From the NCBI GenBank assembly GCA_964522525.1, contig CAZFWG010000012.1, positions 1-64,000 on the forward strand: DNA of 64,000 bases, read 5' to 3'. Positions 26,375-34,033 of the stretch are shown in pieces (the first letter of the stretch is position 1; every line of letters begins with the position of its first letter). The notes under the pieces were generated by a model that was not told the origin of the DNA, did no database searches, and saw only the letters and a program-made list of their open reading frames with translations. Both the position numbers and the translations under genes were made by a program. The DNA comes from CAYUYV01 sp964522525. GTDB lineage: Bacteria; Pseudomonadota; Alphaproteobacteria; JAJFIK01.

Positions 26375-26557
26375 GGTTCCTCTCTCCTCTCGGCAACCTG
26401 GATTTGTCTCAAAACCGATTATGTCAAACGTAGCTTGAAGGCGGTGTGAGCTCTATCAAAAAGGCGGCTCTGACTGATCCCACATACCCTGAACAGGTGT
26501 GGCTTAGAAACCGAACAAATGCGGTGACAATAGGGTGTGGCAAGGCTTCAGCGCCGC

Positions 26558-27133
26558 TTAGTCGTCGAATTTCCGGCGGGTATAGACGCCCGTCCCCAAA
26601 GACCGCAACACGGCCCGCAGACCCTCCTTCTCGACGCGCGCGACGCGATGGTCGATTTCGGCGCTGTCCTGTGCCGTGGGGAGGGCGCGCGCCCGACGGG
26701 CCATGGGCTGGAGTGCGCCGGGCAGGGGCCCCTGGACGATTTTGAGCCGGGCAATGGCCCGGTAGCCGAAATGGGCGTTCACCCGTTCGATGATCTGCGG
26801 CGTCAGATGCTGGATGTCGAGACTGAACGCGCCCGCGACCCGGACCGTCAGCACACCATTGTTCGCCGCGCCCTTGCCCGGCTGATACTGTTCCGGCTGG
26901 GTCATATGGGCGAGCGTCTCGCCCACGATTTCGGCCCAGGCGGATTTGAGATTGTCGCCCGCGCGGCCATGAACCTTGAAGGCCGCCCCCGCCGCTTTTT
27001 GCAGGCTCGCCCCGATGGCCCGGGTCGGACGAATGGGCTGGCGTGTCTTGGGCGCCGGCGTCCCCGATTTGAGGACGCCCCGGCGCATGATGACCGTGTT
27101 GAGCAGGGGATGTGCTTTGGGGGGCTTGGTCAT
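26558..27133 (-). CDS. dciA: DciA-like DUF721 protein
   Basis: A 191-aa basic protein with the DUF721 core (about residues 45-150): WAEIVGETLAHMTQPEQYQPG, LTVRVAGAFSLDIQHLTPQIIERVN and IARLKIVQGPL are the family blocks. DciA helps load the replicative helicase DnaB in bacteria lacking DnaC. The remainder is disordered, Arg/Ala-rich. No good ribosome binding site precedes the ATG at 27133; instead, near-identical repeats lie directly upstream. It is divergent from mutY. Confidence 0.82.
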   Translation of the reverse strand: MTKPPKAHPLLNTVIMRRGVLKSGTPAPKTRQPIRPTRAIGASLQKAAGAAFKVHGRAGDNLKSAWAEIVGETLAHMTQPEQYQPGKGAANNGVLTVRVAGAFSLDIQHLTPQIIERVNAHFGYRAIARLKIVQGPLPGALQPMARRARALPTAQDSAEIDHRVARVEKEGLRAVLRSLGTGVYTRRKFDD

Positions 27134-27170
27134 CGGGGATCTTTGTTGTCGGGGGATCTTTGTTATCGGG
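27133..27170. repeat. Imperfect direct repeats before dciA
   Basis: TCGGGGATCTTTGTTG and TCGGGGGATCTTTGTTA stand head to tail from the dciA start codon outwards, followed by a decayed third start TCGGGAGAT. They lie in the 150-base divergent spacer with mutY. They may be a duplicated binding site or a replication slip; no known box matches. Confidence 0.6.
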
Positions 27171-27283
27171 AGATAGGGAACTCCCCGCTTGTTCCGGGAT
27201 CACCGGCGCTTCGTCGTTACCCTGCCCGGACCTTGGCTTTCTGACAAGATTAACTCTGACCGCGCGGCCGAGACTCGGGCACA

Positions 27284-28378
27284 ATGGAACCCATGCCGGA
27301 TCCTGCGACCCAATTGCTGCATTGGTATGAGGAAAACGCGCGGGTGTTGCCGTGGCGCGTTCCGCCAGGCGCGCACGCGCGGCCCGATCCCTATCGGGTC
27401 TGGCTGTCGGAAATCATGCTGCAGCAGACCACGGTGGCCACCGTCATCCCCTATTTCGAGGCCTTCATTCAGAAATGGCCCGTGGTGGGGGCGCTCGCCG
27501 ATGCGCCCCTCGAAGAGGTGCTGACCGCCTGGGCCGGGCTTGGCTACTACGCCCGGGCGCGCAATCTCCATGCCTGCGCGCGCATGGTGGCCCATGAGCT
27601 GGGCGGTATTTTTCCGGATACGGAGGAGGGGCTGCGCGCGCTCCCCGGCATCGGCGACTACACCGCCGCCGCGATCGCCGCCATCGCTTTCGGCCGGCGG
27701 GCGGTCGTTGTCGATGGCAATGTGGAGCGGGTGATGGCGCGCTTCCACGGGGAGGAGACCCCGTTGCCCCGGGCCAAACCGCTTTTGAAGAAGCGGGCGG
27801 CGGCTTTGACGCCGTGTTCGAGGGCGGGCGATTATGCCCAGGCCGTGATGGATCTGGGCGCCACCGTCTGTACACCCCGCAATCCCAAATGTGGCGCCTG
27901 TCCCTTGTCCAAGGGATGTGCCGCCCTGGGCGCGGGCGATCCGGCCCGGCTGCCCCTGAAGGAGCCCAAGGCCCCCAAGCCGACCCGCCAGGGGCTCGTC
28001 TTCTGGCTGACCCGGCCCGATGGGGCCGTCCTGATCCGGCAGCGGGAGCGCAAAGGGCTTCTCGCCCATATGCCGGAATTCCCCTCCGCGGGCTTCAACC
28101 GCAAGGATGACGCCGCCGCCGATCCCGAACGGGACGCGCCGGTTGAGGCGGCCTGGCAGCCCGTGCCGGGTGTCGTGCGCCATACCTTCACCCATTTCCA
28201 CCTGGAACTGACGGTTCTGGCGGGCACGGTTTCCATGGCCAAGGCCAAGACGGTCGAGGGGCGTTGGGTCGCTCGGGATGCATTGGAGGCCGTGGGCCTG
28301 CCCACGGTCATGCGCAAGGTCGCGGACCATGTCCTCGATGGGGATGGTCCGTTGTTCCGGGCGCAGGCCTCCGGATAA
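27284..28378 (+). CDS. mutY: A/G-specific adenine glycosylase
   Basis: Removes adenine mispaired with 8-oxoguanine. The 364-aa length is normal. Catalytic Glu43 is in LSEIMLQQTT. The helix-hairpin-helix LPGIGDYTAAAI is followed by Asp144 in VDGNVERV. The [4Fe-4S] cluster Cys196, 203, 206 and 212 have the standard C-x6-C-x2-C-x5-C spacing. The C-terminal NUDIX-like domain, which recognises 8-oxoG, covers about residues 235-360. ATG at 27284. It is convergent with the GANTC methyltransferase gene, 11 bases apart. Confidence 0.96.
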   Translation: MEPMPDPATQLLHWYEENARVLPWRVPPGAHARPDPYRVWLSEIMLQQTTVATVIPYFEAFIQKWPVVGALADAPLEEVLTAWAGLGYYARARNLHACARMVAHELGGIFPDTEEGLRALPGIGDYTAAAIAAIAFGRRAVVVDGNVERVMARFHGEETPLPRAKPLLKKRAAALTPCSRAGDYAQAVMDLGATVCTPRNPKCGACPLSKGCAALGAGDPARLPLKEPKAPKPTRQGLVFWLTRPDGAVLIRQRERKGLLAHMPEFPSAGFNRKDDAAADPERDAPVEAAWQPVPGVVRHTFTHFHLELTVLAGTVSMAKAKTVEGRWVARDALEAVGLPTVMRKVADHVLDGDGPLFRAQASG

Positions 28379-28389
28379 GGCGCAAACGG

Positions 28390-29499
28390 TCAGCGCGGAA
28401 AAAGGCTCGCGCGCAGTTGCTGGCGGAAGATGTCGATGGGCACCAGATTGCCCTTGCGCGGCACATGCCAATAGGTCCAGCCATTGCAGGCCTCAAGGCC
28501 TTGCACATGGGCGGCGATCTTGTGGATCGAGCCCGTGGCGTCGCCACAAACGAGGGATCCGTCCGCGCGCACCTTGGCGGCATGGCGCTTGTAAGGGTCG
28601 TGCATGGTCGATCCCGGCCGGATCAATCCGTGTTCCACCACAAGACCGAAGGGAATGCGCGGTTCCTGCCGCTTGCCCTTGGTGATCTCGACCGCCTCAT
28701 CGTCCAGCTTGCGGACGGTCTTCAGCCGCGCCCGCGCCGTTTCCACATAGGCACGCTCCCGCTCGATGCCGACATAGTGCCGGCCCAGACGTTTCGCGAC
28801 GGCGCCCGTTGTGCCCGTGCCGAAAAAGGGATCAAGGATCACATCGCCCCGGTCCGTCGAGGCCAGGATGACCCGGTGGAGGAGGGCTTCTGGCTTCTGG
28901 GTGGGGTGAGCCTTGGCGCCGGTGGCGTCCTTCAGCCGCTCGTCGCCCGTGCACAGGGGCAGCGTCCAATCCGAACGCATCTGAAGATCGTCATTGGCGA
29001 CCTTGAGGGCGTCGTAGTTGAAGGTGTAACGGGCATCCGCGTCCCGCGCCGCCCAGATCAAAGTTTCATGGGCATTGGTGAAACGCCGACCCCGGAAATT
29101 CGGCATGGGATTGGTCTTGCGCCAGATGATATCGTTCAGGATCCAGAAGCCCTGGTCCTGGAGCGTGGCCCCCACCCGGAAGATGTTGTGATAGGAGCCG
29201 ATCACCCAGAGGCAGCCCGTAGGCTTGAGGACGCGCCGGGCGGCGGCCATCCAGGCCCGCGTGAAGCCGTCATAGTCGTCGAAACTCGCGAACTGGTCCC
29301 AGGCCTGGGTGACACCGTCCACTTTGGAATTGTTGGGCCGCCTCAGATCGCCCTCAAGCTGAAGATTATAGGGCGGGTCGGCAAAGACCACATCGACGCT
29401 TTCCGGCGCCAAACTGTTCATGACCTCGATGCAGTCACCCTCAATGATCCGGTCCCGCAAGACCTTGCCGGTCCCGCGCGGTTTCGTCCGTGTCGGCAT
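28390..29499 (-). CDS. ccrM: CcrM-type GANTC adenine methyltransferase
   Basis: Cell-cycle DNA adenine methyltransferase of 369 aa, a class beta enzyme. The catalytic DPPY is at residues 41-44, followed by the FFGTGT SAM motif at about 225-230. The C-terminal 80 residues match the extra domain found in alphaproteobacterial CcrM (WTYWHVPRKGNLVPIDIFRQ). The family methylates GANTC and controls cell-cycle promoters. The ATG at 29499 (GAAGG upstream) gives the normal N-terminus; the 65 extra residues of the longer frame are not protein-like. Three GANTC sites lie upstream. Confidence 0.94.
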   Translation of the reverse strand: MPTRTKPRGTGKVLRDRIIEGDCIEVMNSLAPESVDVVFADPPYNLQLEGDLRRPNNSKVDGVTQAWDQFASFDDYDGFTRAWMAAARRVLKPTGCLWVIGSYHNIFRVGATLQDQGFWILNDIIWRKTNPMPNFRGRRFTNAHETLIWAARDADARYTFNYDALKVANDDLQMRSDWTLPLCTGDERLKDATGAKAHPTQKPEALLHRVILASTDRGDVILDPFFGTGTTGAVAKRLGRHYVGIERERAYVETARARLKTVRKLDDEAVEITKGKRQEPRIPFGLVVEHGLIRPGSTMHDPYKRHAAKVRADGSLVCGDATGSIHKIAAHVQGLEACNGWTYWHVPRKGNLVPIDIFRQQLRASLFPR

Positions 29500-29628
29500 G
29501 AACCCTTCACCTTCGTTGCCCAGTTGCGACCTGGGTTTCGCGTGTTCGACCTGTTGCGCGGTCCCGTGTGGCGGGGACTTGCGCATTTTCCGTTGCGAAG
29601 GACCGATCGTGGTGGGCGGAGTGTAAAG

Positions 29629-29692
29629 GGTCAATGAAAATGACGGGACCCATGCGGACTCTTGTGGGTCACCACCGATGAGTCGCGGAGTC
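29629..29692 (-). promoter_or_regulatory. Upstream region of ccrM with three GANTC sites
   Basis: GACTC at 29657, GAGTC at 29680 and GAGTC at 29688 fall within 36 bases. A candidate -35 (TTGACC, 29634-29629 on the minus strand) lies downstream of them toward the gene, with a poor -10. GANTC is the expected target of the encoded enzyme, so methylation-dependent autocontrol is plausible. I saw no CtrA box (TTAA-N7-TTAA). Confidence 0.6.
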
Positions 29693-29747
29693 ATTTCCGG
29701 ACGAGGGACACGTCCCGATGTCTTGAGATGCTTGGGATTTGTAGTGC

Positions 29748-30410
29748 TCAGGGGGCGGTGTGCGCGGCGATGGCCTGGGCCACGGGCCGAAAACTCCGGC
29801 GGTGATGGCGCGTCGCGCCAAACCGGTCGAGACCCGCCGCGTGGTCCTTTGTGCCGTAGCCCTTATTGCTGGCCCAGCCATAGCCCGGATGGTGAGCATC
29901 CAGATCCACCATGATCCGGTCCCGGGTGACCTTGGCGATGATCGAGGCGGCGGCGATCACCGGCGACAGGGCATCCCCCTTGACGAGGCAGCGGGTGGGG
30001 CAGGGCAGGTCCGGCGCGCGGTTGCCATCCACAAGGGCCAGCGTCGGGGTCTCGCCCAACTGCGCAAAAGCGATCGCCATGGCCTGAAGGCTCGCGGCCA
30101 GGATGTTGATCCGGTCGATGGTCTCCACATCGACGATGCCCACCCCGACCCGCGCGTGCTCCGTGAGGAGATCATAAAGGGCTTCCCGCCGGGCGGGGGT
30201 GAGCGCTTTGGAATCCGCCAGGCCGTCGGGCATGGTCTTGGGGTCGAAGATGACGGCGGCGGCGACCACCGGCCCTGCCCAGGGGCCGCGTCCGGCCTCG
30301 TCCAAGCCGGCGACGGGCCCCTTCATGGCGCCTTGGGCAAGCGCGTCGAGGGGAAGTGCTCCGGATGCGGAAGGGTCAAACAACAGGGTTCTGGACCAGG
30401 ACGCATCCAT
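29748..30410 (-). CDS. rnhB: Ribonuclease HII
   Basis: Degrades the RNA strand of RNA-DNA hybrids and removes misincorporated ribonucleotides. The 220-aa protein has GLDEAGRGPWAGP with the catalytic Asp37-Glu38 pair, then LVDGN and SIIAKVTRDRIM with the further acidic residues. The ATG at 30410 has AAAGGAG ten bases upstream. A longer in-frame opening through the upstream repeats and N-run depends on the size of that gap and is not believable. It lies downstream of the radical SAM gene and upstream of ccrM on the same strand. Confidence 0.95.
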   Translation of the reverse strand: MDASWSRTLLFDPSASGALPLDALAQGAMKGPVAGLDEAGRGPWAGPVVAAAVIFDPKTMPDGLADSKALTPARREALYDLLTEHARVGVGIVDVETIDRINILAASLQAMAIAFAQLGETPTLALVDGNRAPDLPCPTRCLVKGDALSPVIAAASIIAKVTRDRIMVDLDAHHPGYGWASNKGYGTKDHAAGLDRFGATRHHRRSFRPVAQAIAAHTAP

Positions 30411-30427
30411 GGGCGCGGGCTCCTTTA

Positions 30428-30637
30428 CGGGCTGACCGGTGCGGGCTGACCGGTGCGGGCTGACCGGTGCGGGCTGACCGGANNNNNNNNNNNNNNNNNN
30501 NNNNNNNNNNNNNNNNNNNNNNNNNNNNNNNNNNNNNNNNNNNNNNNNNNNNNNNNNNNNNNNNNNNNNNNNNNNNNNNNNNCGGGCTGACCGGTGCGGG
30601 CTGACCGGTGCGGGCTGACCGGTGCGGGCTGACCGGA
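30428..30637. repeat. 14-bp tandem repeat with internal N gap
   Basis: Unit CGGGCTGACCGGTG. Three exact copies plus a variant fourth ending CCGGA lie at 30428-30482. The same 55 bases occur again at 30583-30637, on the other side of 100 Ns. The true array is probably only four copies. It lies between the radical SAM stop and the rnhB start. Confidence 0.85.
30483..30582. other. Assembly gap (100 N), probably false
   Basis: The 55 bases before the gap are identical to the 55 bases after it. This is what unmerged contig ends of a k-mer assembly look like. Closing them removes 155 bases and leaves one four-copy array. Confidence 0.8.
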
Positions 30638-30701
30638 TCGGATCTTGCCGGGTCATGGGGACGGATTGGCACGTCTCGAGGATCCGCCCATTTGGAACCT
30701 T

Positions 30702-31889
30702 TCAAAACAGATTCAGCTGATCCCCGCAATCGGCCGGCACCGCAAACCGCGTGGTGTCCAGATCGCTCGAGGGGTTGTCGAGATCGAGACGCCGGCGGGC
30801 CTTGTCGAAGCGGGATTTGATCAACGCGGCAAGGGGGCCTGATCCCGTCATGCGTTGGCGCCAGGTGGGATCATAATCGCGCCCGCCGCGCATCTGCCGC
30901 ATCAGGCTGATCACCCGATCCGCCCGGTCCGGCACCGCCCCCCGCAGCCATTCCCGGAACAGATCCTTGATCTCCAGGGGCATGCGCAGCAGCACATAGC
31001 CTGCGCCCTTGGCGCCGGCCTCCACGGCGGCTTCAAGCACGGTCTCGATCTCGTGGTCGTTCAGCCCGGGAATGATCGGCGCCACCATGACCGAGACAGG
31101 AATGCCCGCATCGGCAAGCTGGCGCACCGCCTCAAGCCGTTTCGCCGGCGTCGATGCCCGGGGTTCCATGGCCCGGGCCAGCCGGGGATCGAGGGTCGTG
31201 ATGGAGATGGCGACAGCGGCCAGATTGCGTGCGGCCAGGGGCGTGAGCAGGTCCCGGTCTCGGGCGACGAGGGCCCCTTTGGTGGTGATCGTCAGGGGAT
31301 GCTGGAAACGGCCAAGAACTTCCAGAATGGACCGGGTGATCCGCAGGCGGCTTTCAAGGGGTTGATAGGGATCGGTATTGGTGCCGAGCGCCATGGGCGT
31401 CGGGGCATAGCCCGGCCGGCGCAAGGCGCGTTCGAGGAGGGCCGCCGCCTTGGGCTTGGTGTAGAGCAGGGTCTCGAAATCAAGACCCGGTGAATGACCC
31501 AGATAGGCGTGGGTCGGCCGCGCATAGCAATAGGAACAGCCATGCTCGCAGCCCCGATAGGGATTGATCGATCGGTCAAAGGGAATATCCGGCGACTGGT
31601 TGGTCGCGATGATGGACCGGCTTTGATCCTCGATCAGACGGGTGACAATCCGGGACGGCGGGGCATCGCCTTCCTCGCCGGTTTCAAAGCCGATGTCCTC
31701 CGGCGACAGATAGGAGAGGGCCTCGAAGCGTCCGCTGGCATTGCTCGACGTGCCCCGGCCTTTCGGGCCGGGCCGATTTTTTTCCGGGACCAGCTTGGCG
31801 GTGCTTAGGGAGCGGGACGCTCTTTCTTCGGGAAAGAGCCGGCGTCTGGGGGACGGACTGGCGGCGTTATTCGTTTCTGCTTCATTCAT
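30702..31889 (-). CDS. PA0069-family radical SAM protein
   Basis: A 395-aa radical SAM enzyme of the PA0069/Rv2578c group, distantly related to spore photoproduct lyase. The iron-sulfur motif reads CEHGCSYC (C-x3-C-x2-C), within INPYRGCEHGCSYCYARPTH. It is followed by GTNTDPYQPLE and VMVAPIIPGLND of the SAM barrel. The reaction is unknown; some annotations call relatives DNA repair photolyases. I chose the ATG at 31889 because the longer frame runs back into the promoter. A LexA box lies between a perfect -35 and the -10, so the gene is probably SOS-induced. Confidence 0.88.
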   Translation of the reverse strand: MNEAETNNAASPSPRRRLFPEERASRSLSTAKLVPEKNRPGPKGRGTSSNASGRFEALSYLSPEDIGFETGEEGDAPPSRIVTRLIEDQSRSIIATNQSPDIPFDRSINPYRGCEHGCSYCYARPTHAYLGHSPGLDFETLLYTKPKAAALLERALRRPGYAPTPMALGTNTDPYQPLESRLRITRSILEVLGRFQHPLTITTKGALVARDRDLLTPLAARNLAAVAISITTLDPRLARAMEPRASTPAKRLEAVRQLADAGIPVSVMVAPIIPGLNDHEIETVLEAAVEAGAKGAGYVLLRMPLEIKDLFREWLRGAVPDRADRVISLMRQMRGGRDYDPTWRQRMTGSGPLAALIKSRFDKARRRLDLDNPSSDLDTTRFAVPADCGDQLNLF

Positions 31890-31920
31890 TCTTTGTTCCC
31901 AATTGATCCCAGAGCTGAAA

Positions 31921-31953
31921 TTTGAAATTTCGCGATACGGGCGAAATTTCAAA
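31921..31953. promoter_or_regulatory. 13-bp dyad at the expected transcription start
   Basis: TTTGAAATTTCGC-GATACGG-GCGAAATTTCAAA, a perfect 13-bp inverted repeat with a 7-base spacer. Each arm includes the palindrome GAAATTTC (31924-31931 and 31943-31950). It spans the predicted start of transcription of the radical SAM gene (about 31949), so it is more likely a protein-binding site than an RNA hairpin. Confidence 0.65.
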
Positions 31954-31955
31954 AC

Positions 31956-31986
31956 ATAGTAAGAACAAATATGGAACAAATGTCAA
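31956..31986 (-). promoter_or_regulatory. Promoter with LexA (SOS) box
   Basis: On the minus strand TTGACA (31986-31981) and TACTAT (31961-31956) form a -35/-10 pair 19 bases apart. Between them is GTTC-N7-GTTC (31977-31963), the alphaproteobacterial LexA consensus. LexA bound there would block RNA polymerase. Confidence 0.75.
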
Positions 31987-32064
31987 ACTCGGCGATGAAT
32001 GGCGGACGCTGAGGGTGTGCGCTCCTGTTCTTAGGTGTGAGAGTCCTTAGATCTAGTGTGGGTA

Positions 32065-32070
32065 TAGTAG
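32065..32070 (+). promoter_or_regulatory. Candidate -10 for the glycosyltransferase genes
   Basis: TATAGT about 90 bases before the TTG start at 32156, without a good -35. It is the only promoter-like signal on the plus strand of the 266-base divergent spacer. Confidence 0.3.
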
Positions 32071-32155
32071 GGTGCCGCCATGCTAGGCGGGCCGATAGGG
32101 TTCCATTGCCGCAACACCGCATGATCGGCGCCTTTGGCGCTTGGGGAGATGCCTT

Positions 32156-32842
32156 TTGACCCCGTCGCTTTCCGTCATCATTCCGACCCTGGACATGGCG
32201 CCCTATCTGCCGGACACGCTGGGCGCCCTCGAGCCCGGCAGGCAGGCGCATCTCATCCGGGAGGTGATCGTGGTCGATGGCGGCTCGCGCGACGACACGG
32301 CCCACCTTGCGCAACAGGCGGGTGCCCGGACGATCGGGAGCCATCGGGGACGCGGACGGCAATTGGCATTGGGGGCAGAGGCCGCCGCCGGGTCTTGGCT
32401 GCTGTTTCTCCATGGCGACACCGTGCTTGATGCGGGATGGGTGCGCGCAGCAGCGGAATTCATGGCTCGAACGGGCGATGACGGAGCCGCCGTCTTCACC
32501 TTCGCGCTGGACGATGGGGCGGCTCCGGCCCGGCGGCTTGAGCGCATGGTGGCGTGGCGCTGTCGGGTTCTGGGCCTGCCCTATGGCGATCAGGGTTTGC
32601 TCCTGTCCCGGACATTTTATCAAAAGCTCGGCGGTTTCCGGGATATGGATCTGATGGAGGATGTGGATCTGGTGCGTCGCATCGGGCGCCGGCGCCTGTC
32701 GGTCCTGCCTGCGCGCGCCGTTACGAGCGCGCGGCGGTTCACGGAAGCGGGATATCTGGTGCGCTCCGCCCGCAATCTCACCATTCTGGCGCTCTATTTC
32801 CTCAAGGTGCCCCCGCGCTTTCTGGCCAGGCTCTATGGATGA
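32156..32842 (+). CDS. TIGR04283-type family 2 glycosyltransferase
   Basis: A 228-aa GT-A glycosyltransferase. SVIIPTLDMAPYLPDTLGAL opens the nucleotide-sugar domain, with VVDGGSRDDT and the acidic FLHGDTVLD. The C-terminal half has DQGLLLSR and ILALYFLKVPPRFLARLYG. Databases call the family an arsenosugar-type glycosyltransferase, but that function is not established here. The start is TTG at 32156, with GGGGAG six bases upstream. It is followed by the TIGR04282 partner, with close or overlapping genes. Confidence 0.82.
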   Translation: MTPSLSVIIPTLDMAPYLPDTLGALEPGRQAHLIREVIVVDGGSRDDTAHLAQQAGARTIGSHRGRGRQLALGAEAAAGSWLLFLHGDTVLDAGWVRAAAEFMARTGDDGAAVFTFALDDGAAPARRLERMVAWRCRVLGLPYGDQGLLLSRTFYQKLGGFRDMDLMEDVDLVRRIGRRRLSVLPARAVTSARRFTEAGYLVRSARNLTILALYFLKVPPRFLARLYG

Positions 32843-32852
32843 GGTCCACCCG

Positions 32853-33464
32853 ATGCGCCGTCACCTGATCGTTTTCGTCAAGGCGCCCCGTTTGGGGGCG
32901 GCCAAGACCCGCCTGGCCCGGGATATCGGTGCCGTGGCCGCCCAGAGCTTCTATCGCGCCATGACGGCGCGGCTCATCCGGAATCTGGCACGCGATGCCC
33001 GCTGGGACACCTGTGTGGCCGTCACGCCCGACAACGCACAAGGCTGGGTCGGGCGCGGGCTCGATCCCTGGCCTCTGGGTATCCCCCGCATGGGGCAGGG
33101 GACGGGGGATCTGGGCATGCGGATGGCACGGGCCCTGGCCGCGCCGCCGCCGGGGCCTGTCGTGCTGATCGGCAGCGATTGCCCCGATGTGCGGGCCTCC
33201 CATATCGCCAAGGCCTTCCGCCTGTTGGGCGAGGCGGATGCGGTGTTCGGCCCGGCCGAGGATGGCGGGTATTGGCTTGTGGGGCTGAAGCGCCGGCCGT
33301 TCCCGTACGGTCTTTTCCGGGGCGCGCGCCTGTCAACGCCCCATGCCCTTGAGGACACGCTTGCCCCTCTCATCGGCCGGGCGCGGATCCGTCTGATGGA
33401 TCGTCTGTCGGATATTGATACGGGGGCGGATTATGCACGCTGGCGCGGGTGGGATCAGGCTTGA
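32853..33464 (+). CDS. TIGR04282-type glycosyltransferase (DUF2064)
   Basis: A 203-aa nucleotidyl/glycosyltransferase-like protein. It starts MRRHLIVFVKAPRLGAAKTRLAR, resembling sugar-nucleotidyl transferases. VLIGSDCPDVRASHI and FGPAEDGGYWLVGLKR are the core motifs. I chose the ATG at 32853 (GAGGT upstream); an ATG at 32835 would overlap the previous gene by eight bases. It nearly always pairs with the TIGR04283 gene, as here, which suggests a common glycan or glycolipid product that is unknown. It converges with moaB, overlapping by ten bases. Confidence 0.83.
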   Translation: MRRHLIVFVKAPRLGAAKTRLARDIGAVAAQSFYRAMTARLIRNLARDARWDTCVAVTPDNAQGWVGRGLDPWPLGIPRMGQGTGDLGMRMARALAAPPPGPVVLIGSDCPDVRASHIAKAFRLLGEADAVFGPAEDGGYWLVGLKRRPFPYGLFRGARLSTPHALEDTLAPLIGRARIRLMDRLSDIDTGADYARWRGWDQA

Positions 33465-33991
33465 TGCTCGAGGAGCCTCGGCAGGATCTCGACGAGATTG
33501 CAGGGCCGGTGCCGGCTGTCGAGCTGGTATTGAAGGATCCCGCTCCAGGCATCCTTGACCGCGCCCGTCGAGCCGGGCAGGGCGAAGATGTATGTGCCCT
33601 GGGCGAGGCCGGCGCAGGCCCGTGACTGAATGGTGGACGTGCCGACAGTCCCGAAACTGATCTGGTGGAACACAGCGGCGAACCCGTCGATTTCCTTTTC
33701 AAACAGGGGACGCAGCGCCTCCACGGTCACGTCGCGGCCGGTCAGGCCCGTGCCGCCCGTCGAAATCACCACGTCCACGGACGCGTCGTTGACCCAGCCC
33801 ATCACCCGCCCGGCGATCGCGATCTTGTCATCGCGCACGATGGCCCGGTCGGCCAGGGCATGGCCCGCTTCCGTGAAAAGCCGCACAAGGGTGTCGCCGG
33901 AGCGGTCATCCGCCGCCGTGCGCGTGTCCGAAACGGTAAGGGCCGCGATGCGCAAAGGATGAAAGGGAAGGGTTTCGTCGATGCCCGCCAT
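33455..33991 (-). CDS. moaB: Molybdenum cofactor biosynthesis protein MoaB
   Basis: A 178-aa protein of the MoaB/Mog fold, which adenylylates or binds molybdopterin. The motifs ALTVSDTRTAADDRSGDTL, VVISTGGTGLTGRD and FALPGSTGAVKDAW are all present. The ATG at 33991 has GGGAA upstream. It lies downstream of the lytic transglycosylase on the same strand and overlaps the convergent glycosyltransferase by ten bases. With the distant XdhC it points to molybdenum enzymes in this organism. Confidence 0.92.
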   Translation of the reverse strand: MAGIDETLPFHPLRIAALTVSDTRTAADDRSGDTLVRLFTEAGHALADRAIVRDDKIAIAGRVMGWVNDASVDVVISTGGTGLTGRDVTVEALRPLFEKEIDGFAAVFHQISFGTVGTSTIQSRACAGLAQGTYIFALPGSTGAVKDAWSGILQYQLDSRHRPCNLVEILPRLLEHQA

Positions 33992-34033
33992 GCTGTTCCC
34001 GGATTTGCCGGTTTGATGATCCCGCGACCGATC

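Noticed and set aside
28390..29694. A 434-aa form of CcrM
   Set aside because: The first 65 residues are not protein-like, and the ATG at 29499 gives the family length.
30428..30637. CRISPR array
   Set aside because: Units are 14 bases with no spacers and no cas genes nearby; it is a plain tandem repeat.
29748..30656. RNase HII with an N-terminal repeat domain
   Set aside because: It depends on the false gap length; closing the contig ends breaks the frame.
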